The notes: a model not told the origin generated them from the letters alone. Counted from the stretch's first letter, positions 33,950 to 43,869 are shown. The stretch: 64,000 nt of DNA from Rhodospirillales bacterium (GCA_025362815.1 JANYFG010000096.1:1-64000); one strand, 5' to 3'. Made by a program: numbers and translations.

Positions 33950-35726
33950 TCCCGCAAACGAACTTCAAAAATGGGTCGATGACTTCGCAGCCGCCCTGAC
34001 AACGCCAGACCCAGCGGCCGCTTCGGCCCTGTTCGCCGAGGACGGCTATTGGCGAGACCTCATCGCCTTCACCTGGACCCTGCGCACGTTCCAAGGCCGC
34101 CAGGCCATCCAAGGCATGGTGCACGCCCGCGCCACCACCATCGGCGCCCACGGCTGGACAACCGACGGCGCCACCGAAAAGAACGGCATCGTCGAAGGCT
34201 GGATCAGCTTTCAAACCCGCGTCGCCACCTGCCGCGGCTATGTCCGCCTCAAGTCCGGCCTATGCTGGACATTGCTGACGGCAGGCCGCGATTTGATCGG
34301 GCACGAGGAAGCGCAAGGCGCCACCCGCGAACGCGGCGCGCCCTTGCCGGGCGCCACCGATCGCCGCAGCTGGCTCGAACGCCGCACCGAGGAACACAGC
34401 CGCCTCGGCCACGAAAACCAGCCCTACGTGCTCATCGTCGGCGGCGGCCAGGGTGGCCTCGCACTCGGCGCCCGCCTCAAACGCCTCGGCGTCCCGGCCT
34501 TGGTGATCGACACCCACGAACGCCCCGGCGACAACTGGCGCAGCCGCTACCGCTCGCTCTGCCTGCACGACCCCGTGTGGTACGACCACATGCCCTATCT
34601 CCCCTTCCCCGCGCACTGGCCGGTCTTCACCCCCAAGGACAAGTTGGGCGACTGGCTCGAGATGTATGCCAAGGTGATGGAGCTGGACTGCTGGAATTCC
34701 ACCAGCTGCACCGCCGCCACCCACGACGCCGAACAAGGCGTCTGGACCGTCAAGCTCAACCGCTGCGGCACGGAAGTTACCCTTCGCCCCACCCATCTCG
34801 TGCTCGCCACCGGAATGGCCGGCATGCCGCAGTTGCCGGATTTCCCCGGTATGTCGTCCTTCCGCGGCACACAGCATCATTCCAGCCAGCATCGCGGCGG
34901 CGCGGCCTATGCGGGCCAGAAGGTCGTCGTCATCGGCTCGAACAACTCCGCCCACGATATCTGCGCCGATTTTTGGGAGCACGGGGCAGACGTCACCATG
35001 GTCCAACGCTCCTCAACCCTCGTGGTGCGCACTGAAACAATGCTGCGTCGCGGCTGGGGCGCGCTGTATTCGGAAGAAGCCGTGCAGGCTGGAATCGACA
35101 CCGACAAGGCCGACCTCCTCGCCGCCTCGCTGCCCTACGGTGTCCTGCCAGACCTGCACCGCCCACTGTGGGAAGCCATCGCCGCCGAGGACGCCGAATT
35201 CTACGATCGCCTGCGCGCCGCCGGATTCCTGCTGGATTTCGGCGAGGACGGCACGGGCCTTTCGCTGAAATATCTCCGTCGCGGCTCCGGCTACTACATC
35301 GATGTCGGCGCCTCCGAGCTCATCGCCTCCGGCGCCATCAAGCTGCGCAGCGATTCCGCCGTTTCCGAAATCGTCCCCGAAGGCGTCAAACTTGCAGACG
35401 GCAGCGTGCTCGAAGCCGAATTGATCATCTACGCCACCGGCTTCGGCTCCATGAACAACTGGGCCGAAAAACTCATCTCCAAAGAGGTGGCAGACGCCGT
35501 GGGCCCCTGCTGGGGTCTCGGCTCCAACACCGCCCGCGACCCAGGCCCGTGGGAAGGCGAGCTACGCAACATGTGGAAGCCCACCGCCCAGCCCGCCCTA
35601 TGGTTCCACGGCGGCAACCTCGCCCAGTCCCGCCACTATTCCCGCTACCTCGCCTTGCAGTTGAAAGCCCGGTTCGAGGGCATCCCCACGCCGGTCTATT
35701 CGGAGAATCCCCATGTCCACGAATGA
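33936..35726 (+). CDS. Flavin-containing monooxygenase-like oxidoreductase with N-terminal NTF2-like domain
   Basis: 596 residues from the ATG at 33936. Residues about 5-130 look like an NTF2/SnoaL fold (WVDDFAAALTTPDPAAASALFAEDGYWRDL, GIVEGWISFQ). Then a two-dinucleotide-domain flavoprotein: FAD motif VLIVGGGQGGLALGARLK (about 165), a RSRYRSLCLHDP linker, NADPH motif VVVIGSNNSAHDIC (about 330), and LIIYATGFGSMNNW near 502. This arrangement is seen in YUCCA/Baeyer-Villiger-like monooxygenases. Substrate unknown. It overlaps the aminotransferase gene before it and the amidase gene after it, each by 14 nt, so the three are one operon. Confidence 0.85.
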   Translation: MSHADPANELQKWVDDFAAALTTPDPAAASALFAEDGYWRDLIAFTWTLRTFQGRQAIQGMVHARATTIGAHGWTTDGATEKNGIVEGWISFQTRVATCRGYVRLKSGLCWTLLTAGRDLIGHEEAQGATRERGAPLPGATDRRSWLERRTEEHSRLGHENQPYVLIVGGGQGGLALGARLKRLGVPALVIDTHERPGDNWRSRYRSLCLHDPVWYDHMPYLPFPAHWPVFTPKDKLGDWLEMYAKVMELDCWNSTSCTAATHDAEQGVWTVKLNRCGTEVTLRPTHLVLATGMAGMPQLPDFPGMSSFRGTQHHSSQHRGGAAYAGQKVVVIGSNNSAHDICADFWEHGADVTMVQRSSTLVVRTETMLRRGWGALYSEEAVQAGIDTDKADLLAASLPYGVLPDLHRPLWEAIAAEDAEFYDRLRAAGFLLDFGEDGTGLSLKYLRRGSGYYIDVGASELIASGAIKLRSDSAVSEIVPEGVKLADGSVLEAELIIYATGFGSMNNWAEKLISKEVADAVGPCWGLGSNTARDPGPWEGELRNMWKPTAQPALWFHGGNLAQSRHYSRYLALQLKARFEGIPTPVYSENPHVHE

Positions 35727-37161
35727 TCTTCTCTTTCTGTCCGCCACATCGGCCGCCTCACTCATCCGCCGAAAAAAACTCTCCCCGGTCGAATATATCG
35801 ACGCCGTTCTGGCAGCCATCGAAATCCAGCAGCCCCGCCTGAACGCCTTCGTCACCATCACCGCCGACCGCGCCCGAGACGCCGCGCGCCGCGCCGAACA
35901 GGCCGTGATGAACAATGACACATTGGGCCCGCTGCACGGCGTGCCCGTCACCATCAAAGACCTGTTCGCCACCGCGGGCGTACGCACCTCCTACGGCTCG
36001 GCCGTCCACGCCGACAACGTGCCAGACCACGACGACATCCTGGTCCAGCGCCTCACCCGGGCCGGCGCCATCACGCTCGGCAAAACCACCACGCCGGAAT
36101 TCGGCCATAAGGGCCTGACAGACGGGCCCAGCTTCGGCACCACCCGCAATCCGTGGAATCTCGAGCGTACAACAGGTGGTTCCACAGGCGGGTCTGCCGC
36201 CGCCGTCGCCGCGGGCCTGGGCCCGCTCGGCCTCGGCACCGATGGCGCCGGCTCCGTGCGCATCCCCGCCGCCGCATGCGGCCTGGTCGGCCTCAAGCCC
36301 ACCAACGGCGTCGTCCCCTACGAACAGGCGGTCGACAGTTTCGCATCCTACGCTGCCGCCGGCCCCCTCACCCGCACCGTCGCCGACGCGGCCCTGATGA
36401 TGTCGGTGCTGTCAGGCCCCGATCCCATCGACCCCTGGAGCCTCGGCGCCCCCGCCTTCGCCGCCCCCGCCTTTGCCGCCACCGACACGCGGTTGATCGG
36501 CCGAGACCTCGCAGGCCTGCGCGCCGGCTACATCCGGCTGATGGCGAACGAGCGCATCAGCGAAGACGTCGCGCGCAACACCAACGCCGCCATCGCAGCC
36601 CTCGAGGCGCGCGGCCTGATCGTCGAGGAAGTGACCGACCCCATCGACTGGATCGAAGACCAGGCGCGCCAGGTCTATATGGGCAACATCTTCGTAGGCT
36701 TCGGCCCCCACGTCGCCAAATTCGGCAACCAGATGGACCCCGTGCTGCTCGACTTCATCAAACAGGGCAGCAAAGTCTCGCTCTCGGATTTCCGGCGCGG
36801 ACAATACGCCCGCACCGGCCTCTACCGCGCCATCCAGAAACTATTCACCAAATACGACATCCTGCTCTCGCCCACCCTCACCCGCACCGCCATCCCAGCC
36901 GACTTCAGCAACATCCGAGACCAGATCGACATCGACGGCATCCCAAGCGGCACCACCCGCCAAGGATGGACGTCCTATGTCTATCCCTTCAACCTCACCG
37001 GCCACCCCGCCCTCACCGTGCCGTCCGGCTGGGGCGAAGGCGGCCTGCCCACCGGGCTACAGATCATCGGCAAATGGCACACCGACGCAGACCTCCTGCG
37101 CATTGGCGCCATCCTTGAAGAGACCAGCCCATGGGCGCATCTCACGCCACCGCTCCTTTAG
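35713..37161 (+). CDS. Amidase, amidase signature family
   Basis: 482 residues. The catalytic Lys is in HGVPVTIKDLFATAG (about 83), and the signature is TTGGSTGGSAAAVAAGLGPLGLGTDGAGSVRIPA with the cis-Ser and nucleophile Ser (about 155-185). It overlaps the monooxygenase gene by 14 nt, as the last gene of a class III aminotransferase, monooxygenase, amidase operon. A plausible role is hydrolysis of an amide made or released by the preceding enzymes, which is inference. Residues 246-255 repeat AFAAP twice. An AT-rich intergenic repeat begins 19 nt after its stop. Confidence 0.87.
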   Translation: MSTNDLLFLSATSAASLIRRKKLSPVEYIDAVLAAIEIQQPRLNAFVTITADRARDAARRAEQAVMNNDTLGPLHGVPVTIKDLFATAGVRTSYGSAVHADNVPDHDDILVQRLTRAGAITLGKTTTPEFGHKGLTDGPSFGTTRNPWNLERTTGGSTGGSAAAVAAGLGPLGLGTDGAGSVRIPAAACGLVGLKPTNGVVPYEQAVDSFASYAAAGPLTRTVADAALMMSVLSGPDPIDPWSLGAPAFAAPAFAATDTRLIGRDLAGLRAGYIRLMANERISEDVARNTNAAIAALEARGLIVEEVTDPIDWIEDQARQVYMGNIFVGFGPHVAKFGNQMDPVLLDFIKQGSKVSLSDFRRGQYARTGLYRAIQKLFTKYDILLSPTLTRTAIPADFSNIRDQIDIDGIPSGTTRQGWTSYVYPFNLTGHPALTVPSGWGEGGLPTGLQIIGKWHTDADLLRIGAILEETSPWAHLTPPLL

Positions 37162-37179
37162 CGGCAGATGAGTAGAGAT

Positions 37180-37219
37180 GTTCTTTTGTGAACAAAAGAA
37201 CCAAAAAACTTTATTCAAT
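37180..37219. repeat. Compound AT-rich intergenic repeat, copy 2 (half element)
   Basis: Only the right-hand half is present, inverted relative to copy 1: palindrome arms GTTCTTTTGT and ACAAAAGAAC at 37180-37201, then CAAAAAACTTTATTCAAT. It lies between convergent genes. Its outer border supplies the stop codon (37215-37217) and the last codon of the solute-binding protein gene on the minus strand. Confidence 0.8.
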
Positions 37220-38798
37220 TTTTCTTGACGTTGTAGAATACTGGGAAACTTCTTCTTATGCCGCTTAGGCTTTTCCGATATGCGATCGGTTGCGTGTAGG
37301 CGCCCAGCGGCACATACGGCACATCTTCGAACGCCTGCAACTGAAGCTCGCGCGTGATGCGCTTCTGCTCCTCCGGCGTCTCCGCATCCAGAAACGAACT
37401 GCGCAGCGCCTCAAGCTTCGCCGATTCCGGCCACCCATACGTGCCCGCCCGCCCAATCCCACGAATGTAGGATTGCGTGGCAGGCGTCACCGCAATGATC
37501 CCCGGAATGTTGTTGCACCACACACTCCAACCGCCCTTGTCCAACCCCTCCTTGTTGGCCAAACGCGGCGCCACCGACCCCCAGTCCGACGCCTGGTAAT
37601 CAAGATTGATGCCCACCCTGCGAAACATGTCCGCCGCGATCTCGCTCATCGCGTTCAACGACGGAATGTCGGAAGGCACCACGAAAACCACCCGCTCGCC
37701 CTTGTAGCCGGCAGCCTTGAGGTTCGCTTTCACCTTCTCGAAATCAGGCGCCCCCGCCATCGTCTCCAACCCCGCATCGGTGGAAAGCGGGCCACCCGGC
37801 AGGAAGAATCCGCACCGGTCGTTCCAAAGGCTGCGATCCTCGCCCATCACGGCCGTCATGTAATCGGTCTGCTTGATGCCCGGAAAAAACGCGCGGCGAA
37901 TGGCGGGGTTGTCGAAAGGCGGCTGCAGATGATTGAAGCGGATCATGCTCATCGATCCGCCAATCTCCTTGGCCTCCACAGCAATCTCGCCGCTCTTGCG
38001 CAAAAGCGGCAGCAGATCCGGCGTCGGCTGCTCCCACCAATCCACCTCGCCCCGCTGCAACGCCGCCGCCGCCGTGGCGCCATCGGGAATGGTGTGCCAC
38101 TCCACCCTGTCCACATAAACAATCTTTGGTCCCGAAGCGAAACTCGGCGTCCCCGAAGGCCGCGGCACATACCCGTCGAACTTCTGATAAACCGCACGAG
38201 ACCCCGCCAGCCGCTCGTTGGCCACGAAGCGGAACGGCCCGCTGCCCACCATCTCCGTCACCTGCACGTTAGATGCCGTCTTGGCCAGTCGCTCCGGCAT
38301 CACAGGGCAATAAGACGAAGGCTTCGCCAACGCCACCGGCAGTAACGGGAACGGCTTCTTCAATCGAAACTGAAACACCCGGTCCGACAGCGCCGACAAC
38401 TCGTCCGTCACCGCCATCACGTTCTGCCCGAACGGATCGTTCTTCGCCCACCGCACGATGGAAGCCACCGCATCGCGCGCCAGCACGGGCGTGCCGTCGT
38501 GAAACATCAACCCCGCGCGCAGCGTCATCTTCCACGTCCGCCCGCCATCCTCGATGACGTGGCCTTCAACCATCTGGGGCTGCGGCTGCAACCCCTCGTC
38601 CAACCCGTAAAGCTGGTCGAACACCAAAAACCCATGATTGCGCGTCACCAGCGCCGTGTTGAACACCGGGTCGAGCAGCGCCAAATCCGATTGCGGCACG
38701 AAATGGATCGTCTTGAGGCCTTGCCCCCGACCGATCGTCGGCAGCGACAGCGTGGCAGCGGCCCCCATGGACGCATTCAGCAATTGGCGACGTTTCAT
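37215..38798 (-). CDS. ABC transporter substrate-binding protein, family 5 (peptide/nickel type)
   Basis: 527 residues with a Tat-like or Sec signal (MKRRQLLNASMGAAATLSLPTIG). Body blocks of the SBP_bac_5 family: GLKTIHFVPQSDLALLDPVFNTA, GRTWKMTLRAGLMFHDGTPVLARD, GSGPFRF and FNHLQPPFDNPAIRRAF. These receptors bind peptides, opines, nickel or small amides in the periplasm. No permease or ATPase gene is nearby, so it is an orphan receptor. A family 5 amidase-neighbour on the same strand, 21 nt upstream, suggests an amide or peptide substrate. The C-terminus runs into the intergenic repeat, which encodes its stop. Confidence 0.87.
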   Translation of the reverse strand: MKRRQLLNASMGAAATLSLPTIGRGQGLKTIHFVPQSDLALLDPVFNTALVTRNHGFLVFDQLYGLDEGLQPQPQMVEGHVIEDGGRTWKMTLRAGLMFHDGTPVLARDAVASIVRWAKNDPFGQNVMAVTDELSALSDRVFQFRLKKPFPLLPVALAKPSSYCPVMPERLAKTASNVQVTEMVGSGPFRFVANERLAGSRAVYQKFDGYVPRPSGTPSFASGPKIVYVDRVEWHTIPDGATAAAALQRGEVDWWEQPTPDLLPLLRKSGEIAVEAKEIGGSMSMIRFNHLQPPFDNPAIRRAFFPGIKQTDYMTAVMGEDRSLWNDRCGFFLPGGPLSTDAGLETMAGAPDFEKVKANLKAAGYKGERVVFVVPSDIPSLNAMSEIAADMFRRVGINLDYQASDWGSVAPRLANKEGLDKGGWSVWCNNIPGIIAVTPATQSYIRGIGRAGTYGWPESAKLEALRSSFLDAETPEEQKRITRELQLQAFEDVPYVPLGAYTQPIAYRKSLSGIRRSFPVFYNVKKN

Positions 38799-38819
38799 CG
38801 ACAGTCTCCGATCATGAGG

Positions 38820-40226
38820 TCAAACAACGGGCGGTCGTATGGCGGCCCACGGGCGCGCCTGTTCGAAAGCATAGGATGCCTGCAGCACACCCAGATCGTC
38901 GAAACGCCTGCCCGCGATCTGCAACCCCACGGGAAGTCCGGCCTGCGTGAAACCGCACGGCACGCTGGATGCCGGATTGCCGGCCCAGTTGAACGGATAC
39001 GAAAACTGCGCCCAGGACAGCCCGTCCCACGGATGCTGCGGCCAATGCGCGGGCTGCAACAAATCGGCCGGGAACGCCGGCGTGCTGGCGGAAGGCGTCA
39101 GCAGAAAATCCCAATCCTCGAAAAACGTATGTATGGACTGGCAATAAGCAAACCGCTGCTCACGCATCGCCATGAAGGTCGAGACCTTGATATCCACTGT
39201 CGTCTTGATCATGGCCACGAACGCCGGGTCCAGCCGATCCTCCCATTCCGGTAAAAACCGCAGCCGGCCGGAAAACACCACGGGCCAGAAGAAGTCGAAC
39301 AACCCGGGCCCCACAGGCCCCCATGGCGGCGTCACCTGCTCCACGATCGCGCCCATCTCCCTGAACGCGTCTAAAGATTTCGCCACGAGCGCCGCCACCT
39401 CGGGGTCCACCCGCGCATGGCCGAGATCCGGGCTGTAGGCGATCCGCTTGCCCTTCATGTCGCAGGCGAGCACCGAGGCGTAATCCATCGCCGGCGCCTC
39501 GAGCGACGTGTAATCCCACGGATGCGGCCCGGCCATCGCCTCCAGCATCAACGCCCCATCCGTCACCGTGCGCGTGATCGGCCCGATATGCGTGGCCAGG
39601 TCGTTGTTCGACATCGGCCAGTTCGGCACCCGTCCATGCGTGGCCTTCATGCCGAACACACCGCACATATGCGCCGGAATACGCACGGATCCCGCGCCAT
39701 CGCCGCCTTGGTGCAACGGCCCATACCCCGCCGCGGCCCCCGCCCCCGCGCCCGAGGAAGACCCGCCCGCACTCAGCCCATGCCCCCACGGATTATGCGT
39801 GATCCCGGTGAGCGGGCTCTGGCTCACGCCCTTCCAGCCGAATTCCGGCGCCGTGGTCTTGCCCAGCATGATGCACCCGGCCTCACGCAGCCGCGTCACG
39901 CACGGCGCGTCCACCTCGGGCACATGCCCCTCGAACATGCGGCTGCCCATCTCGGTCAGGATGCCCTTGGTCTGCTGAAGATCCTTGATGGTAACGGGAA
40001 CACCTTCCAGCCGGCGCGCCGTGCCGCTGCGAAACGCCGCCTCCGCCGCCACCGCGCCCGCGCGCGCCACATCCCCGGTCATGCGCGCCATCGCATTCAA
40101 CCCCGGCTCCTGGCGCGCGATATGCCGCAACACTGCGTCGATCACCTCAACCGGCGACAGCGATCCATCGCGATACCGCAACGCGAGTTCGAAGGCGGAT
40201 AGAAAACCGATATCGGCATCTGTCAT
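38820..40226 (-). CDS. Amidase, amidase signature family
   Basis: 468 residues from the ATG at 40226, with AAAGGTG upstream. Catalytic Lys in EGVPVTIKDLQQTKG (about 79), signature LSAGGSSSGAGAGAAAGYGPLHQGGDGAGSVRIPAH (about 152-187), C-terminal NPASSVPCGFTQAGLPVGLQIAGRRFDD. It precedes the orphan family 5 receptor gene by 21 nt on the same strand, so the pair is likely cotranscribed. It resembles but is clearly diverged from the amidase at 35.7 kb on the other strand. Both may act on the compound taken up via the receptor; the substrate is not inferable. Confidence 0.87.
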   Translation of the reverse strand: MTDADIGFLSAFELALRYRDGSLSPVEVIDAVLRHIARQEPGLNAMARMTGDVARAGAVAAEAAFRSGTARRLEGVPVTIKDLQQTKGILTEMGSRMFEGHVPEVDAPCVTRLREAGCIMLGKTTAPEFGWKGVSQSPLTGITHNPWGHGLSAGGSSSGAGAGAAAGYGPLHQGGDGAGSVRIPAHMCGVFGMKATHGRVPNWPMSNNDLATHIGPITRTVTDGALMLEAMAGPHPWDYTSLEAPAMDYASVLACDMKGKRIAYSPDLGHARVDPEVAALVAKSLDAFREMGAIVEQVTPPWGPVGPGLFDFFWPVVFSGRLRFLPEWEDRLDPAFVAMIKTTVDIKVSTFMAMREQRFAYCQSIHTFFEDWDFLLTPSASTPAFPADLLQPAHWPQHPWDGLSWAQFSYPFNWAGNPASSVPCGFTQAGLPVGLQIAGRRFDDLGVLQASYAFEQARPWAAIRPPVV

Positions 40227-40395
40227 CACAGCACCTTTGCCGGAACGTCGCCCAATGAGTGCAGCACATGCGGCAACCAAGGGAAAGGCCAACCACGCCC
40301 CGCCAAGCCCCGGTGGCATCGCTGACCTTTCACCGCGCCCACGCTACAGCCGCGCATCAGTCGCGTTTGCCACTAGCGCACGATGGGTTTGGGCG

Positions 40396-43300
40396 TCAGC
40401 CAGATCGGGCGAGGCGCTGCACGCAGACGCCATCTTGCGCCCGCGCCAGCGCCGCGATGTGGTCGTGATGCGTGAACAGAATAACCTGCGTGGTGCGACC
40501 GAGCTGCAACAACAGATGGATCGCCGTCGCCGCGCGGGCATCGTCGAAATGCACCAGCAGATCGTCGGCAACGAACGGCAGCCGCTCGCCCGAAGCGGCC
40601 TGCGCTTCCACCACCGCCACCCGCAACGCCAGGAACAGCTGGTCGCGCGTGCCTTCGCTCAGGCCCTGCACCGGGCACTCCGTGGCGTCGTCGCGGATGG
40701 CACGCAGCGCCGCATGCCCCTTGTCGTCTTCATCGACGCCGAGCCCCACGTACCGCCCGCCGGTGAGCATGGCGAAATTCCGACCCGCCGCGCGCAGCAG
40801 CGGTCCCTGATTGTCTCGCCGAAAACGTTCGATTCCGGCACGCAACAGAACGCGCGCCACATGCACCCGCCCGTAACGCTCCGCCGCCGCGCGCGCCTCG
40901 GCCAGCGCATCCTCGGCCTCCTGCGCTTTGGAGGCGGCATCGTTGCCATCCCGCATCCGGGCCAGGCCGCTCTCCGCCTGGCTGCTGAGCGCGCTGTGCT
41001 CCTCGCGCTGTCCGCCATACGCTGTCAGCAACTCTTCGATCTCATCCAGCCGCGCCTTGGCGGCATCCACGTCCACACCATCGGTCTCCGCCCGCAGCGC
41101 CGCCTCGTCCCGCCCATCGCCTTGCGCTCGCAGATCCTCGGCCAGCGCCGCCAGGGTCGCCACCAGATCATCGCGATCACGGGCCCGCGCGATCACGCTC
41201 GCAAGCCCCGCATCGTCGGCCACGCCGGCCATGCCGCACAGCAATGCCAACTCCCCCGCAGCCGCGCCCGCTGCCTGCCGCGAAACCGCCAGCGCCGCCT
41301 CGTGATCTCGGATCTGCCGGTCGAGCGAGACCCACGCCGCCTCCGCCTCACGCGCCGCCACCAGCCGCCGCGCCAGCCGCGCGATGGCGATCACGGCGGC
41401 CTCCTCCCCCGCCGCGTGCCCCAACCGACCCAGCACCGCGTCCAGCCGCGCGGTGTCACCATCGATGCGCGCCTGCATATCCGCGATACGCCGCTCATCC
41501 TCCCGCCACGCCGTGGCCTGTGCGGCAATCTCGCCCCACGCCGACAGCGCCGCCTCGGCCGTGCCAGTCGAGGCATCCGCCGCAAGCCCCAGCTCCACCG
41601 CGGCATCTGCCCACGCGACGCGCCACCGGTCGATAGCCGCACCGGCCTGCGCCACCGCATCCTCCAGGCCCGGCAGGATCTCCGCGGAGTCAGAAACGGC
41701 GCGACCCAGCCGGTCATAGGCCGCAACGCTGGCCTCGGCGGTGGCGCACACATCCTCGGCCCGTAACAGCCGATCGGCCACCGTCTCGCCGGCGGCGGCT
41801 GGCCCCACAACGGGATCCAAACCCGACACGGCTTGTACCACGCGCTCGCGCAGATCCGCGTGAACGCCGCGCGCCACCTGCGCCCGCGCGGCCAGCGCCA
41901 CCACGGCGTCGCGCTTGCGCCGCCACTCCGCCGATGCGTCGGGCGCGGCCGGCACCACGCCACACGGCGCCCACAGCGCGGCCCAGTCCGCATCCAGCCG
42001 CGCCACCTCCGCTGTCGCGGCCTCATGCGTGGCGCGCGCCGCCGCCACCGCCTGCCCGACCGCTCCCAAACGCGCCATGCCCCCCAGATACCCCGCCACC
42101 CGCCCGGCATCGTCGGCCGCACGGTCCGCCAGGCCATCCGCCGCATCGCGCAGCGCCTCGAACACATCGGGCAACGCCCCCTCCGGCAGGCCCGCACGGT
42201 CGTGCGCCGCCGGGTCACCGTCCATCCCACGACGAACGAGATTCCACGCCCGATCGCGCACCGCCCGGGCGTCCCTGATCGCCGCCGGGGTGGGCACCAC
42301 CGCGCCCCCCGCCCACGCCTCGATCTCCGCCGAAACGCGCGCCGTCTCCTCGTCAAGCCGCGCCAGCTCGTCTCGCCCACGCCCGCGCTCGCCCGCCGCC
42401 GCCGTCATCCGCGCGGCAAGCGCGTCGGTCTCCGCCACCAGCGGCACCGGGCAGGCCAGAAGGGCTTCCAACGTCCCGTTCCACAACGGCAAAGACGCCA
42501 GCGCGCGCGATGTCGCGGCCTCCGCGTCCGCCAGGTCGCGCGCGGCACGGCTGCACGCGGCATCGATCGGCCCCTCCGCCCGCACCGCCTCCACCGTGCG
42601 CCGCAACAGACTGGCCGAAGCCGGCGCCGGCGTCGCCGCCCATCGCAACCGCGCCAGATCCCGCCGGCGCACCGCCTCCGCCAACGCCGCCTCGGCCGCC
42701 TCCAGCCGACTGTCGAGCGTGAAACGCTGGCCGATCAGCTCGCGCACCAGGCTCTGCGTCGCGGCCAGTGGTATGGCATCGCGCGCCGCTTCCGGCGTGA
42801 AGGCGGCACCGATGTCGCGCAGCGCCCGGCCCGTGGCTGACACGAAACCCGCCACCCTGGCACGCACCCCCGGCAGATCCGCCAGCGCCTGCGCCATCAC
42901 GCCGCTCTCGGCCGACAGCGCATCGATGCCGTCCTGCTCGGCCAGCACAGCGGCATCGCGCGCCAGCCTGTCCCGGTCCGCCACCAGATCCGCCACATGC
43001 CGCATCTCGCGCGCCACGTCCCGCGTGGCGTCGGCGGCGATAGACAGCGCGGACAGACGACGCGCCTGCGCATCCGCCGGAAGCGGCCTGATCTCGCCCA
43101 GCCCCGCCAGACGGGCCTGCGCCTCCGCCAGATCGCGCAACAGCGGCAAAACCCGGCGCGCCCGCTGCAGCCGGCTCTGCTCGGTCGCCAGCGCACGCGA
43201 CTGGTCCCGGATCAGGGCGAGACGCTCGCGCGCATTGGCCCGCGTGGTCTCCAGATCCCGCCACGCCGCCGGCTGCACCGCGCGCTGCGCCGCCTCGCCC

Positions 43301-43869
43301 TGCGCCGCGCGCCACACCTTGATCGCCTCCTGCAGGCGTGGCTTGCCGCGCACGTTGACCAGCGCCCGGGCCTCCTCATCCAATCCCTGCAAGGCCATGC
43401 GCAGATTGCCGATGCCGCTTCCCGCCATCAGCGCGCCGCCCACGTCGCCGTCGCTTTGCAGTAACGCCAGGCCGCCCGCACGCAGCCGCGCACCGTCCAG
43501 CCCGAAGCCCTGCTCGAACAGATCACGCGTGGCACCGCCGAGAAACCGGCGCAGAGACTCCTCGGGAACCGGCGCCTCGGCCGCGTCGAGCAGCGTGTCC
43601 TTGCGCCCCTTGCGCCGCACGAAATGCCCCACGCCGCCATCCCTGGCCTGCAACGCCATCGCAAGGCGCAGCTGCGGCCCGGGATAGCGAAACGCATAGG
43701 CGGTCCGGTCCTCGATGCCGAACAGCGCATCCGCGATCGCCGCCAGCGCCGTGGATTTGCCGGCCTCGTTGGGGCCATGCACCACAGACAACGCAGCGCC
43801 ATCGCTGAAATCCAGCGTCGTGTCGGCCAGGTGGCCGTAACGCCGTAATTCCAGCCGTAGCAGCCTCAT
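40396..43869 (-). CDS. SMC-like AAA ATPase, YhaN type
   Basis: 1157 residues from the ATG at 43869; the frame extends 25 codons upstream into a Gly/Asp-rich repeat antisense to the previous gene. Walker A GPNEAGKST at about residue 35, preceded by MRLLRLELRRYGHLADTTLDFSD. A very long Ala/Arg-rich coiled-coil middle follows. The ABC-type C-terminal half has GLSEGTRDQLFLALR and LPFVADDLLVHFDD (Walker B). This is the SbcC/Rad50-like architecture of YhaN, which works with a YhaO-type nuclease. It is coupled to that nuclease gene by an ATGA overlap. Expected to act on DNA ends or hairpins in repair. Confidence 0.88.
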   Translation of the reverse strand: MRLLRLELRRYGHLADTTLDFSDGAALSVVHGPNEAGKSTALAAIADALFGIEDRTAYAFRYPGPQLRLAMALQARDGGVGHFVRRKGRKDTLLDAAEAPVPEESLRRFLGGATRDLFEQGFGLDGARLRAGGLALLQSDGDVGGALMAGSGIGNLRMALQGLDEEARALVNVRGKPRLQEAIKVWRAAQGEAAQRAVQPAAWRDLETTRANARERLALIRDQSRALATEQSRLQRARRVLPLLRDLAEAQARLAGLGEIRPLPADAQARRLSALSIAADATRDVAREMRHVADLVADRDRLARDAAVLAEQDGIDALSAESGVMAQALADLPGVRARVAGFVSATGRALRDIGAAFTPEAARDAIPLAATQSLVRELIGQRFTLDSRLEAAEAALAEAVRRRDLARLRWAATPAPASASLLRRTVEAVRAEGPIDAACSRAARDLADAEAATSRALASLPLWNGTLEALLACPVPLVAETDALAARMTAAAGERGRGRDELARLDEETARVSAEIEAWAGGAVVPTPAAIRDARAVRDRAWNLVRRGMDGDPAAHDRAGLPEGALPDVFEALRDAADGLADRAADDAGRVAGYLGGMARLGAVGQAVAAARATHEAATAEVARLDADWAALWAPCGVVPAAPDASAEWRRKRDAVVALAARAQVARGVHADLRERVVQAVSGLDPVVGPAAAGETVADRLLRAEDVCATAEASVAAYDRLGRAVSDSAEILPGLEDAVAQAGAAIDRWRVAWADAAVELGLAADASTGTAEAALSAWGEIAAQATAWREDERRIADMQARIDGDTARLDAVLGRLGHAAGEEAAVIAIARLARRLVAAREAEAAWVSLDRQIRDHEAALAVSRQAAGAAAGELALLCGMAGVADDAGLASVIARARDRDDLVATLAALAEDLRAQGDGRDEAALRAETDGVDVDAAKARLDEIEELLTAYGGQREEHSALSSQAESGLARMRDGNDAASKAQEAEDALAEARAAAERYGRVHVARVLLRAGIERFRRDNQGPLLRAAGRNFAMLTGGRYVGLGVDEDDKGHAALRAIRDDATECPVQGLSEGTRDQLFLALRVAVVEAQAASGERLPFVADDLLVHFDDARAATAIHLLLQLGRTTQVILFTHHDHIAALARAQDGVCVQRLARSG

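Noticed and set aside
35713-37161. A GatA subunit of the amidotransferase
   Set aside because: The signature is shared by all amidases; no gatB or gatC is near any of the three amidase genes, and the neighbours are catabolic.
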